A stretch of DNA of 64,000 nucleotides from Cydia pomonella (lineage: Eukaryota; Arthropoda; Insecta; Lepidoptera; Tortricidae), in NCBI RefSeq assembly GCF_033807575.1, contig NC_084726.1:4092001-4156000 (forward strand), given 5' to 3'. The notes under the pieces were generated by a model. The model was not told where the DNA came from, did not search any database, and saw only the letters and a program-made list of their open reading frames with translations. Shown here piece by piece: positions 33,724 through 44,724 of the stretch. The position numbers and the translations under genes were made by a program. The stretch's first letter is position 1; every line of letters starts with the position of its first letter.

Positions 33724-34404
33724 CAGATTGTGATGGATTGAGGTAGTGGCACGTAACGGAAAGTTTCGCGTAATATTCCCTATTTCATTCTTCTATAATT
33801 GTGCAAAATAATTCCTCTTCTCCATATGTTAAATACTTTAAATAGCGGTAAAAGTTATTACCCGCTTTAACATATGTAAATTAACTCATGAGATGAGGAA
33901 TAATTCTCACAGTGAACCTGAACGAAGCGCAGCTATAAATCAATGGCTGCAAGGTAAAAAAGCAGAGGACTTATTCAGACACGAAAATTATGTGTTATTT
34001 TAACCGCCTTCTAAAAGGGAAAGGTCCTCGTCAGTTTTCGGGATATTTGTTTTATATGCTTCTTTTTAGTGCAGTCAGCATCTTTTTTTGTAAATTTATT
34101 CAATTTTAAATTTTTTCCATTAAGTCAATTTAAATCAGTCATCAACCGGAACTTGTGTAAAAAAGGATATTATAAAATATCAGACTTTTTTGAAGACCTT
34201 AACCCTTAGAGTTAATACGTATGTGTATAGTGTAAACAGATAATTTAATTTAATTTATTTTTCAAGTAAATGTTACTGTTTGTCGTCACAAAGCGATAGT
34301 AAAATCCTATTATGAAAATAAATGATATAAACCAATTATGTACGTAACCTAAATAAAAAAATCATCATCTAGGTACCTAAATCATTGAATTGAATTGAAT
34401 CAGC

Positions 34405-34500
34405 TTCCTCGCTCAACGAATAAGCGTTGCGATTCAGCGAGGAAATGCTGCCAGTATCTTTGGCACTATGCCCCAGGGGCCTTTAGATATAGATTTTTAG
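34405..34500 (+). pseudogene. Retroelement ORF carboxyl terminus, family R
   Basis: Thirty-one codons and a stop, containing SVAIQRGNAASIFGTMPQG. The same motif ends a longer fragment at 58075-58296, followed by a related A/T-rich 3' UTR. I recall this terminus from reverse-transcriptase-bearing ORFs in lepidopteran genomes. It is 5' truncated. Confidence 0.6.
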
Positions 34501-35082
34501 TTTTTAATTAGTTTAAGTTTGTATTGTAACTTTATTCACATTTTACTGTAATTCTCATTAATTGTTAATGTAGTCAATGTACGAGTAGATGATTTACAAA
34601 TGATTTAGGTACCTAAATGAAGTAAATGATATTATATTAGAGCAAGATAGATAATTTTCACGCGTAGTCTCACCCACTACTATTAATGCTTATATTATAC
34701 ACGGGGCTTTATAACGTTATAAAAATACCGATACCGTAACGGTATATTTAGTTTGTATTTGAAATATGTGATGAAATATAAATGATGACTATTTTGGAAT
34801 CCAAGATGGCGCCATGAAAAGTCGTCATGGATGTCATTTTATAGGTTTTCAGGAGTGCGGATTTCTTGCCAAAGTAATATTAAATATCAATTAATCGAAT
34901 GATTTAAATATCCTTACAACATATACTGATGTAACCTGTCTTTGCTTTATACAATAAAGTGTTTCTTACATACGCTTTTAATATAAATTTCGATTTGAGA
35001 ATGAGGCTCCAGGCCACCTGTTCTCAGTTTCACCATCCGTGGAATTTCGTGATATATTGCAACGATTTGAAATTTGACTATC

Positions 35083-35184
35083 AGGCCAATTCGAACGTAC
35101 TCTGACATCAGAGTGAAATCTAAATTATGTATTAGCAAATGATAACAAAATGGATAACATCAGGATAAGAGTTCGAATTGGCCT
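35083..35184. mobile_element. AGGCCAATTCGAA MITE, copy 1
   Basis: AGGCCAATTCGAACGTACTC and AGAGTTCGAATTGGCCT ends, 102 bp. Other members: 55346-55434 and a larger one at 40451-41278. 35190-36240 has no supported feature. Confidence 0.75.
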
Positions 35185-36244
35185 CCAGTACCTGTTCTAC
35201 TATACAAGTAAACTATGCAGTTTATAGAGAATGCGGGCAGATAGGCATCCGATACCGATAGCGCCCGCACGGATCCAATCAACGGATCACACGGATAGGT
35301 AACCTATATTCACTTTCCACCTACGAAATACGTTAAGAGTACGTAAACACCACTAGACTATATTGCCTGTAACCCTTTTAATAGTACATTACGATAGAGG
35401 CCGAGAAACGAAGGGTTGCAGGCCAAGTAGATACTCGTATTAGACGATATTCTCGCCGAGATGTGCTTTTCTCAAACTTGAAATGACAAAAATTTTAGTT
35501 CTTAGTTTAGAAGGGTTTACACAGCCAAAATCAAATTAAGAATTTACCACTATTTGATGGTTGAATGCCAAGACGTTGTGTCACAAACGTTTGAAAACAA
35601 AAGAAGCTTGCTTTACAGGCCTAGGTTTGCAACGCTGTATGAAATTCCTTTACATATCATCTTCACTCATCGCACCGGACACTTAGTATTTCCGGACCTA
35701 ATTTGAATGTAAGTCATGTCATTTCATTGCAAAATTATGAAAAAAATCTTATTCAATTTTACAGTCGCACAAACCTTACCGCCGCCATACAGTCTTTAAG
35801 TTACGTTCTCATTTTTAAACGACATTACACATAAACATTTAGATGACAAATCTATGTCTGGTGCTAGTTTTTATTGCTAGAAATTGTAATACAAAGAAAT
35901 TTTTATACAAAAAAATTATAATACAAAGAAATTATAATACAAGGAAATTAGAGTGAGTAGGAACTTTAAATTCAAAACATGTACTCGCTCAATTTGTTTA
36001 TATAACCAATTTAACAGTATTATAGCGCGACAGTAGCGTCGGGCTGCAGTACTGTTGCAGTAATACTGCTGACTGCAACGCCATATGAAAAGCAGATTCG
36101 TGGTCAACAGTTTCAGAGTATAGATAATTTAGATTTGAATTGATACATTATCTTATTTTAATGCACCTTCAAACTCTGCCAAGAATCCACATAGAATATT
36201 GAAGACTTGGCTAAAGCCATGATATTAAAAACGTGCTCGCCACA

Positions 36245-37310
36245 ATGGTAGCGGAAACGATAGCTTTCTGGCCGCATTGGTATCGAGCGATCACGCTTCA
36301 CTGCGCCCTACCTTTCAGTACCTGTTTTATTATTTCGTTTCTAATGGTAAAAATAATTATTTCAAAAGCACTTATTTAATTTCACGGCTGAAATTTATTT
36401 GTTCAAAACTTTTTAATGGGATGGTAATGATTACATTGCCACAAGTTGTCATTTCAAATGTCACAGCTTGGTTGATTATGGAAATATAAAGCGAGTAAAA
36501 AATTTGTATGTAAACTTCTACTTGCTGTAATTACACATACAGACACAGACACAGACAGACTTAATCCAGCCTATAATAAAAATAAGCTTACAATAGTAGC
36601 AGAAATGATAGTTTTCTGGCCGCATTGGTATCGAGCAATCACGGTTCATGGCGCCCTACAGTACGTATCACAAATCACAAAATCACAAAAAGTACGTATA
36701 GTTCGTGTCTTCCACGATGACGCGCAGATTTGTCAAATCTAACCTTTAATAACATGACAATAGGGGTCAAGGCCCGCGTCTTCGTGAATGACACGATCTA
36801 TACCTGTTAACATTAAAATGGCTTGACCCTAGAGACCTTGCATATGAAGGTTCTAGGTTTGAATCCCGGTAAGGGCACTTATTTGTGTGATGAGCACAGA
36901 TATTTGTTCCTAATAAGTCATGGATGTTTTCTATGTATTTAAGTATTTGTATATTATATGTATATATCGTTGTTTGAGTACCCACAACACTCAGCCTTCT
37001 TGGCTTACCGTAGGGCTTAGTCAATCTGTGTAATAATGAGCTTAAACTTGTTTTTTTTTTGTTTTCCGCCGATGAGTTCATGTGACTGCATTAATCGATC
37101 AGGAAAAATTACAAATGATTGTAATTCTCTAAGCTTCAGCTTTCACGTTACACGTGTGTGGACACGTCAGCGTGTTCAGTCTGCTATAAATCTGATTGTG
37201 GAATCAGATATATAGGAGGCTGAACAAACAGGTAGGCGCAGTGAAGCGTGACCGCTCGATACCAAACGCGGCCAGAAAGTTATAATTTCCTCTACCAATG
37301 TAAACTCATG
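36245..37310. repeat. Three copies of a GGTATCGAGC repeat end
   Basis: TTTCTGGCCGCATTGGTATC occurs at 36267 and 36612 in the plus sense, and as GATACCAAACGCGGCCAGAAA at 37258-37278 in the minus sense. The plus copies are followed by TCACGCTTCACTGCGCCCTA-like sequence. The arrangement suggests TIRs of one or two TIR elements in this kilobase. Confidence 0.5.
36820..37050 (+). mobile_element. SINE family S1, near full length
   Basis: TGGCTTGACCCTAGAGACC, B box GGTTTGAATCCC, GGTAAGGGCACTTATTTG body, ending TAGTCAATCTGTGTAATAATG. Confidence 0.75.
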
Positions 37311-37344
37311 TTTATTATTATAGGGTTGTATGTTCGGTTCTTCA

Positions 37345-37875
37345 TACACACGTAGTTACGCTCTCATTTTAAGATGACTAGCTAGATTGCTCTGAAACTT
37401 TGTACTTACAATAGGATAAGGTATATATATCTAGTTCTGTAATTAGTTTATGTACCTTCAAATACGTCCAAAAGAGAGGTATGGGCATTGTGAATGTCAT
37501 CTCGCTTTGTGTGGTAGGGCACAGCCAGTGGATGTCATTCCAGATCTAGAGCAGAGCCCAACTGGGGAAGTACCTCCACCTTACAGAAAACAGCAGCCAA
37601 ATAACACTAGACCCTACTCATAGTGTTGTTTTCCTGCCTGTGAATAAGGTTGCCAGAGCTCAACTAGGGGGGGCGGGTTTAGGGTCGGCAACGCGCATGT
37701 AACTCCTCTGGAGTTTCAGGCGTACATAGGCTACGGAGACTGCTTACCATCAGGCGGGCCATATGCTTGTTTGCCACCGACGTAGTATAAAAATACCATA
37801 GTTTAAAAAAAAGCGAATTTAGGTTTTTGATACAAAACTTGTTTTTGCTCTATATCATTTGTTTTTTAAACAGGT
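37345..37875 (+). mobile_element. TTAA-type TIR family 4 fragment split by tail-family-A retroposon
   Basis: 37355-37455 and 37808-37865 match the intact family 4 element at 38738. Between them, 37465-37800 is a tail family A retroposon (GAGAGGTATGGGCATTGTG ... CACCGACGTAGTATAAAAA). Confidence 0.65.
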
Positions 37876-38167
37876 CCGCAGCGAACGAAACGCAACTGTC
37901 CCTGTCGCACTAAGGAAGAGTGATAGAGAGAGATAACTACACTACGCTACGGAGCGTTGAAGATTGGCATGTTGGCAACGCGGGCTGATATCTCGAAACA
38001 AAGTGTACTCGTACAATTCTGTGTGACCCACATTTACAAAGTTGAGTGTACCGACGACGTATGGCAACACAATTTGCATCTGAATGCGGCGTAGAACCGC
38101 TACGAATTCCGTAGAGCCTCTACGAAATTTGTAGCCGATGTAGCAATAAATATTTTTAAGGCAATTT

Positions 38168-38345
38168 TTTTTATACTACGTCAGTTGCAAACAAGTATAC
38201 CGCCCGCCTGATGGTTAGCAGTCTCCGTAGCCTATGTACGCCTGCAACTCCAGAGGAGTTACATGCGCGTTGCCGACTCTAAACACCCCGCTCGTTGAGC
38301 TCTGGCAACCTTACTCACCGGCAGGAATACAACACTATGAGTATA
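38168..38345 (-). mobile_element. Tail family A retroposon, partial, minus strand
   Basis: ACTACGTCAGTTGCAAACAAG ... CTCCAGAGGAGTTACATGCG ... CACTATGAGTA. Confidence 0.7.
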
Positions 38346-38377
38346 ATGTGAATGTTTTGGGAAATACGTTAAAGAGC

Positions 38378-38445
38378 TGGTGGCCTAGCGGTGAGAGCGT
38401 GTGACGTGTGGAAGACGCGGGTTCAAACCCCGGCTTGTACCCATG
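38378..38445 (+). mobile_element. SINE S3 tRNA-like head
   Basis: GCTGGTGGCCTAGCGGTGAG and B box GGTTCAAACCC. The body is missing. A separate minus-strand body piece (GATGTTTTCCTTCACCG) lies at 39268-39330. Confidence 0.65.
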
Positions 38446-38737
38446 AGTTTTTCGGAATATCATTCATTCATTCAAATCTCATTTACACCCTGTTATTAAA
38501 ATCAGAATACGCCTGTCAGGCAGATAAACAATTCTAAATTCGATTATTACCGTAGCCCCTGGTTGTTAAGTTAAGTAATTAAGTTGTAAGTAAACTAATT
38601 GTGAATAGTGGTCTCAAGGCACTCGTACGTGCATCGATGTGTGACCCAAGGCATAGGAGGCAGCGGTTCTTAGTTTTTTTACCTGATAACTAGGGAACAA
38701 AAAAAAATATTACTATTATTATTTTTTGTGTTCTTAA

Positions 38738-39085
38738 GGGTCCTCAGCAAGCTCGGTTTTCCGTTCAAACGTAGTCATGCTCTCATTTTAAAATAACTAG
38801 CTAGATTGCTCTGAAACTTTTTCATTGAAATGGATAAGGTATATCTAGTCCTAAAATTAGTTTATGTAGCTTAGATACCGTTTTTGCTCTATTTCGTTTA
38901 TTTTATAAGGTGGAGTAATATAAACTAATTTTAGCCCTCTAGGGCATATTATATCTATATAATATCATGTCATTGACATTGAATGTATGTGCAAAGTTTC
39001 ATTTCAATCCAACACTTAGTTTAAAATGAGAAGGAAACTCCGTTTGTATGGGAAGGTGAAATTTGACCGAGCCTGCTGGGGGCTC
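38738..39085. mobile_element. TTAA-flanked TIR element, family 4, intact ends
   Basis: Ends GGGTCCTCAGCAAGCTCGG and CCGAGCCTGCTGGGGGCTC, with TIR similarity extending about 65 bp. TTAA at 38734-38737 and 39086-39089. No ORF. TTAA specificity is that of piggyBac-type elements, but these ends do not match any I know. Confidence 0.8.
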
Positions 39086-39388
39086 TTAAGTAGCCACATA
39101 TAAAATGTAATTGTGTGTTAATTTAATAAGTGATAACCTGTAATTGGTTCTGTAACTCTTTTGTAGTTTGTAGAACTGTTTAAAGCTGTAATGTAATAAA
39201 AAAATAAAAATAAAAGTGATCAAGCCTATCCGTTGGCTGACCACATGATTTCATTTCATGAATCGCGATGTTTTCCTTCACCGAAAAGCGACTGGTAAAT
39301 ATCAAATGACATTTCGTACATACAACTACTTACATCAACAACTCATACACGTACTTATATACGACATTCTTCGTGCTTCCCGTCCGTA

Positions 39389-40067
39389 GGGGAGACCGAG
39401 GTGAGTTAAAACAGAGGTAAGTTGAAACAACCTCAATTTGGCGGTACTTGTAATCGTCTTGAAGTAAGGACGCATATTGAGGGATCAGCGAACAGTGGGA
39501 CGAGGCTCAATATCGTTTGTTTGAGTTGGATAACAAATAGACGTTTCAAAATTGACGTTGTTTCAACCTACCTCTGTGTTAACAATAAATATATTTCCTT
39601 ATTCATAATGATCGAAAATGTATTAATATTAAGTGTTAATCCTATCTTTAAAATGTTTTGACGTGTAATGTATCATGCATATACGAAATAAATGAATATG
39701 AATATATTTAACTGTATTATATGTGGGAGGTGGGGGAAAATGACCGAACGGGATGGTCTTATGGAACCTTCAATAGGAGAAGCAGAGAAAGCGCTATTAT
39801 TTCTTGTCCTTGTCATAATCTCAATTTCCTTTCTGCCTACTACTAAAAAGTCCTAAGTGACGTTAACGTTGTTTGTTGGCCACCGTTTTTATAGTGGGGA
39901 AAAATGAACCCGACCAAATTACGTACACTGTTTTTGCTATGTTATCAGGAATGTTACGTGTTTTTTAATTAGGCGCATTGCGTATGTTCTGTCCCTCACG
40001 GACGCACGCGTATGGCCCGTCTTTAGAAAATATTAAGTCTATGTTGTTAACTCACCTCGGTCTCCCC
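39389..40067. mobile_element. 679-bp TIR element with nested inner inverted repeat
   Basis: GGGGAGACCGAGGTGAGTTAA and TTAACTCACCTCGGTCTCCCC end it, with TA outside. A second inverted pair (ACAGAGGTAAGTTGAAACAA at 39411 and TTGTTTCAACCTACCTCTGT at about 39570) sits at its left end, suggesting a smaller relative inside or next to it. Confidence 0.75.
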
Positions 40068-40450
40068 TACTTTAGAGTAAATCGCCATCTCCTATGCCTT
40101 GCTACAAGTTTGAATGGAGCCAGGGTCCCAAAGGCAGCCGAGATCGAATTACCTAATAATTACATCCTGAGTAGGTGATATTTGCTCTTTCAGCTTCATT
40201 GTAGTCTATTCGAACTGTCAAGTTCCAAACTTGACTTGACATTACTTCGCAAATCAAGTTGAGCTTCTTAAAATTCGAATAAACTTTTAGTTCTCGCAGC
40301 GCGAAAAGTCGAATAGAAATTGAATAAAATTGAAAGTGCGATTTAAGATAAAGGAAAAGAGAAAGTCTAAGACAGAAACAGTGAATGATGATACTTTTTC
40401 TGAGTTTATCAGGGCTTTTGTCAAAAAAATGTTATAGAAACTATACCTAC

Positions 40451-41278
40451 AGGCCAATTCGAGTAGTTATTAAATCCCATTCCGATATGACGCTGATCTG
40501 TCAGTGTCAAAACTGCCGTTTTTGGATTCGAGTTTTAGTTATTCGATCTTCTTCTTCTTTAATAATATGGCCTCCGTCAAATCTATGATTATTTTGCCAA
40601 TAGGGACCGTGCGCGTTGGAGGGTCTGCCATCTTGTGGCCTGAATCGGAACCATAAACATGCACATGTACACGTCACGTGTTTTCTTGTGCATAGCAGGT
40701 TCTGCCATCTTGTGGGCTGCATCGGAACAAAAATCATCACAATTACGCCTCGCGCCAAAAATCTGACGGCTCCTGTGCTGCCTCCTACAGTTCATGCACG
40801 CTCCCTATATCAAGTGTCGTTATTCAGTGGTAAGTTTTAAGTGTGCTCGTAGAGCATGACGTTGTTCGGTAGTTGCTTTTAGTAAAGAGATAGCTGGACT
40901 TTACTAAAAGCCACGATGGATTGCCGGGTGTTGATTAAAACATGGTTAAACGCGTTTCAAAATTATTTTTTCATTAGCTGCACACGTCCACGATAGTTCA
41001 CTACATAATAAGCTATCAATATTTCACTTTAAACGACATGAATGAGCAAAACAAAAAAAATATTCTCGAGACGTCTCCGCCATCTTGAACCTCAAAGACA
41101 ACCCCTTTATTCGATCTCTTTTGAAATTGTTATGATTCTGATCTCTCAGTGTCAAAATTGACGTTTTTGATTGAGCACAATTCAGCAGGTCTTCTAAAGG
41201 AGATTAGAACCATCTCATATTGGAATGATATCAGATCCATGTTAGATCAGTATCAGATTTTATTCTTGGAATTGGCCT
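40451..41278. mobile_element. AGGCCAATTC TIR element with nested family 6 element
   Basis: AGGCCAATTCGAGTAG and GGAATTGGCCT ends. Subterminal GATCTGTCAGTGTCAAAACTG is repeated at about 41140 (GATCTCTCAGTGTCAAAATTG) in the same sense. It contains 40600-40808. Confidence 0.55.
40600..40808 (+). mobile_element. 209-bp TIR element, family 6, copy 2
   Basis: ATAGGGACCGTGCGCGTTGG and CATGCACGCTCCCTAT ends; reverse complement of 8198-8406. Confidence 0.8.
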
Positions 41279-42173
41279 AAATTCCATGCTTATCCGAGTA
41301 ATTATAATACGGCAAATAAAAAGAATCTAAAAAAATCTTTTAAAAGGAAAGAAGTGGAAGATGGGGTGAAAACTTAAGTGCGCTCATATTTTTAAGTGCT
41401 CCGTACTAAACTTTGCCCAGTGTTGAAGACAGGTAAACATGCATGCCCTAAACCAAAAACACTCATTCTACTACATCTAAGACACTTGTATGTAGAAAAC
41501 TTTACCCATATTTTCTATCCTAATCTAATCAAGATGGAGCGAGGTATATGTCAAATCTCAGCAAAATTAGTAAGTACAGTTGGTTATTGCAATATTGAAA
41601 ACAAACATATAAACACCCAAATAAAACATACAACGTTTACAATAGGTATTAAAACCAACATGGCTGTCTCTTTGAACCGAGAACCGAGTATCTCTTGTTT
41701 AGGTTATCTACGTATGTATGTATGTCAATTTAGTGCACATAAACAGGTTAACATGAAACGGACAAAACTAAACAAAAAAAAAATGTACAAAGACGAACTA
41801 ATCCCTAAAAGGGATCTCTTCCAGCTAACCTTTGAGAAAATGCGAAAGGACAACAGTAACAGGTGAAAGACAAATCATAATAATTTGTACGGTAAGATAT
41901 CGCTTGGGCTCTTCCCTTCCGACGTGTCGGAACCGGTGTAGCTCAAAGACTTCAAGCCTTGACAGATATTACGTAAGTCGGTTCTACAACCTCGAATTTT
42001 CCGCTCCAAATAAAGCCTCAAACGCATTCGCGCTGACTCAGCCCTTGCCTGTTTGGAATAACTAACAGAAACTTGAGTAGAGGGCTTACACTTCCCTTTT
42101 CTATTTGTTTTTGGAGGAAGGAACAAAATCAGGAGAGATATAACTTAACATAAGTTTTTTGAAGAAAAAAAAA

Positions 42174-42445
42174 ATTTTTGGTACTAGCTTTTATCGCTGA
42201 CTGTACTTTTCTAATCATAGGCAACAAATACTCATCGAGACAATTCTAACCCCAAACAATTATTTTGCGTTGTTTTATCACAGAGTTCCCATGGCCACCT
42301 CCTGTCTTCATCATCAGATCAGCTCCTCGTCATCATAATATTGTATTGTCATCCCATTTACATATGCATGCAAAATTTCAGCTCAATCAGTAATCGGGAA
42401 GAGGGTCAAATTTAGCTTCCGAGATTTGACCCACATTATGTTATA
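42174..42445 (+). mobile_element. Repeat family B, copy 2, 3' end lost
   Basis: TTTTTGGTACTAGCTTTTATC through CATCATCAGATCAGCTCCTC to GAGATTTGACCCACAT. Confidence 0.7.
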
Positions 42446-42463
42446 AATTTATTATGTACTGTA

Positions 42464-42648
42464 CCCCTAGTGTAAATATTTTCGACAGCGAAACGTGACG
42501 TACGCGTTTGCGTTAAGTGTCATTTTGTATGAGATTTTTGACTTTCCAAAACGTCCCGCTTGGCGCGCTGTTCAAAAACCCATACAAAATGAGACTTAAC
42601 GCAAACGCGTACGTCACGTTTCGCTATCGACTAAAATTACACTAGGGG
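42464..42648 (-). mobile_element. 185-bp MITE family 1, copy 4
   Basis: Ends CCCCTAGTGTAAATATTTTC, with TA at 42462-42463 and 42649-42650. It is nearly the exact reverse complement of the copy at 9743, 32.7 kb away. Confidence 0.92.
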
Positions 42649-42894
42649 TACTGTACTTTTTTGCAATTCACTCACACATGGCAATTTAAGTATATTTGTA
42701 ACTAACAATCGTTCGGAAAAAATGTTTTTTTTTTTAGTAAAAATCGAGTTACCCAATAACGGCAGAATACGAAACCAGTGGTCGTAAACAGTCCTTTAAT
42801 CCGCGGCTACTTAAATATTGAGACTATCGATCCTGAGGCAGGTGTTGTCAACCATTTACTATTTAACGTGAAGGTTTCTAAGGTTTTCGTTTAC

Positions 42895-44691
42895 CTCAGA
42901 TCATAGAAAGTACTAGATGGCTGACGGAGGCGTGGCGCGTGTCGCCGCGACATGGCCACATCGTGGCCATACCGGCCCGCCGTAAGACAGTAGCAACTTA
43001 GCTGTCATTGAACAATGTGCGCGTCAATTTTATTGAAATGCCGAATTATAGCGCTATTTTGTGTCGAAATAGGAGTGCATCCAAAAACTATAAGGATCAT
43101 GAAATTACATAGTACATTTTTTTTCACGTATTAGTCAATAAAACCACACATTTTAACAAATAAATCCAGTGACATATGATTTTTCTGAGTCAGACCATGT
43201 TGTCATACAAACGCGTGGCAATTTGTCATGGAAAACTATTTGTAGTGTCCTTAGCAACGGCGCAATGCATTAAACCGCTAACGATATTCACAGGGACATT
43301 ATTGTTTCTTGGTACGACCGCCAACCGCTCCCTTCATTGACGCCGCGAAGTAGAGTGGTGCTCGTGCATATATTGATCTTTGAGCGTTATCGATAAAAAT
43401 GTTTGTTCATACGAAAGTAATTATTTTTCAAGTAAAATTTTACAATTATTTTATATGCACCTAATGTTTAATTTAATACTTTTTAATTTGGATTAAAAAT
43501 CGAAAAGGTAAGCCAAAAGATAAACTGATTTAATTAAGGACAATTGTACAAATGTTTTATTTCAGAAATAAAATAATAACAGTATTACATTTATGCTGGC
43601 CCCCACACTAGGCATAGCCTGTCCTGTGGTGGATAATAAGGTTTACAAGTAAAAAAAAACAATACTACAATTGAAAATAATAATATACAATTATTTAGAG
43701 TAAACAATTGAAAAAGAAACGGTGGTGAATGGAATTTACAGAGGTACAGTTTACAGTGAGTCAAAAAAGAAATATGTTCATAATTGCAATTTTTTTCAGT
43801 TTCCCTTAAAATCCCAGTATTAACGAAAAATAGATAGATGCTACAGGAAGAGGGCCCTAACTGGTTTATGAGCGAGAAAAGTGTTATTTGTTCGGATCAT
43901 TTTCAAGAAAAATGTTTCCAGTTACAGTTACAGATAGAATATAAATATGTTTAAAATAATAGTATATTGTATACTTAGTCGATCCAAAAGTTCTATCAGA
44001 AAGATTTTTACTGATAATTATGATTACTGTTTCCTTATTATTCGTACATATGATATAAAAGCTTATTTAATGGTGCATTATACTTACTATATAACATGCT
44101 GGAATTGCTTTCAATTGGTGACGAAATATGCTATAATAAACTGAAACTTTTTTTTAATGAAGCGCTCGCGTCTAACGACAATCCCAAAGTAAACAATTTA
44201 AACAAACATTACATCAAATAATTACTGAAATTTAAACCAATTTGATTAGTTAAGCATAAACAAGCTTTCGCATCATGGTAAATGTTTTTTTTTAATTAAA
44301 AGCTTTGTATTACATTTTATCAGTAAAAACCTTTGTGAGAGAACTTATGGCTCAACTAATATACCTTACACGTACCTTAAAATTCTTAGCTCGTAAATAA
44401 GGTCAATAATTTAAAGGAATATAAATTAAGTCTATGGCAATTATTACTTAAAACAAATATGTCAAAACTCTAAGGTCATTTTCAGAACATGTAAAATATC
44501 GATAGCTCTATCGAATTGTCCTCACTCTAGTGCCGCCGCTCTAGGCTCCTACACCGCGCGGTTTGGCCAATCACAGCGCGTGAGTTGGTTGTCTGGCCAC
44601 GCCTTTAATGATGTGGTGGGGGACAGTTGGAGACAGCGAGACGCGTTGAAATTATGCTTCGTTACAAATCTCCTTACTTCTTATATCTATG
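42895..44691 (+). mobile_element. P-element-like transposon, copy B, with 8-bp target duplication
   Basis: 1797 bp, from CTCAGATCATAGAAAGTACT to CTTATATCTATG. TCGTTTAC lies on both sides (42887-42894, 44692-44699). An 8-bp duplication plus THAP coding remnants is the signature of the P superfamily. Internal CATAGA (left) and TCTATG (right end) may be the shared terminal motif. Confidence 0.75.
43038..43921 (+). pseudogene. THAP-domain transposase amino terminus, broken, copy B
   Basis: Same exon layout as 16798-17736 with different damage. The first ligand Cys is Tyr (MPNYSAILC), the donor GT has become AT, a base is inserted near the start of exon 2 and two Trp codons are TAG. The third ligand Cys is kept (VICSDHFQ). 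A 25-bp stretch present in copy A is deleted at about 43227. Confidence 0.65.
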
Positions 44692-44724
44692 TCGTTTACA
44701 CACTGCTTCCTAAGTGGAACTATA

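Noticed and set aside
41396..41866. 156-codon plus-strand frame
   Set aside because: Composition is A/T-driven, there are no recognisable motifs, and it ends in unassigned repeat-like sequence. The opposite strand at 41875-42126 is equally unconvincing. Kept as unknown rather than a gene.
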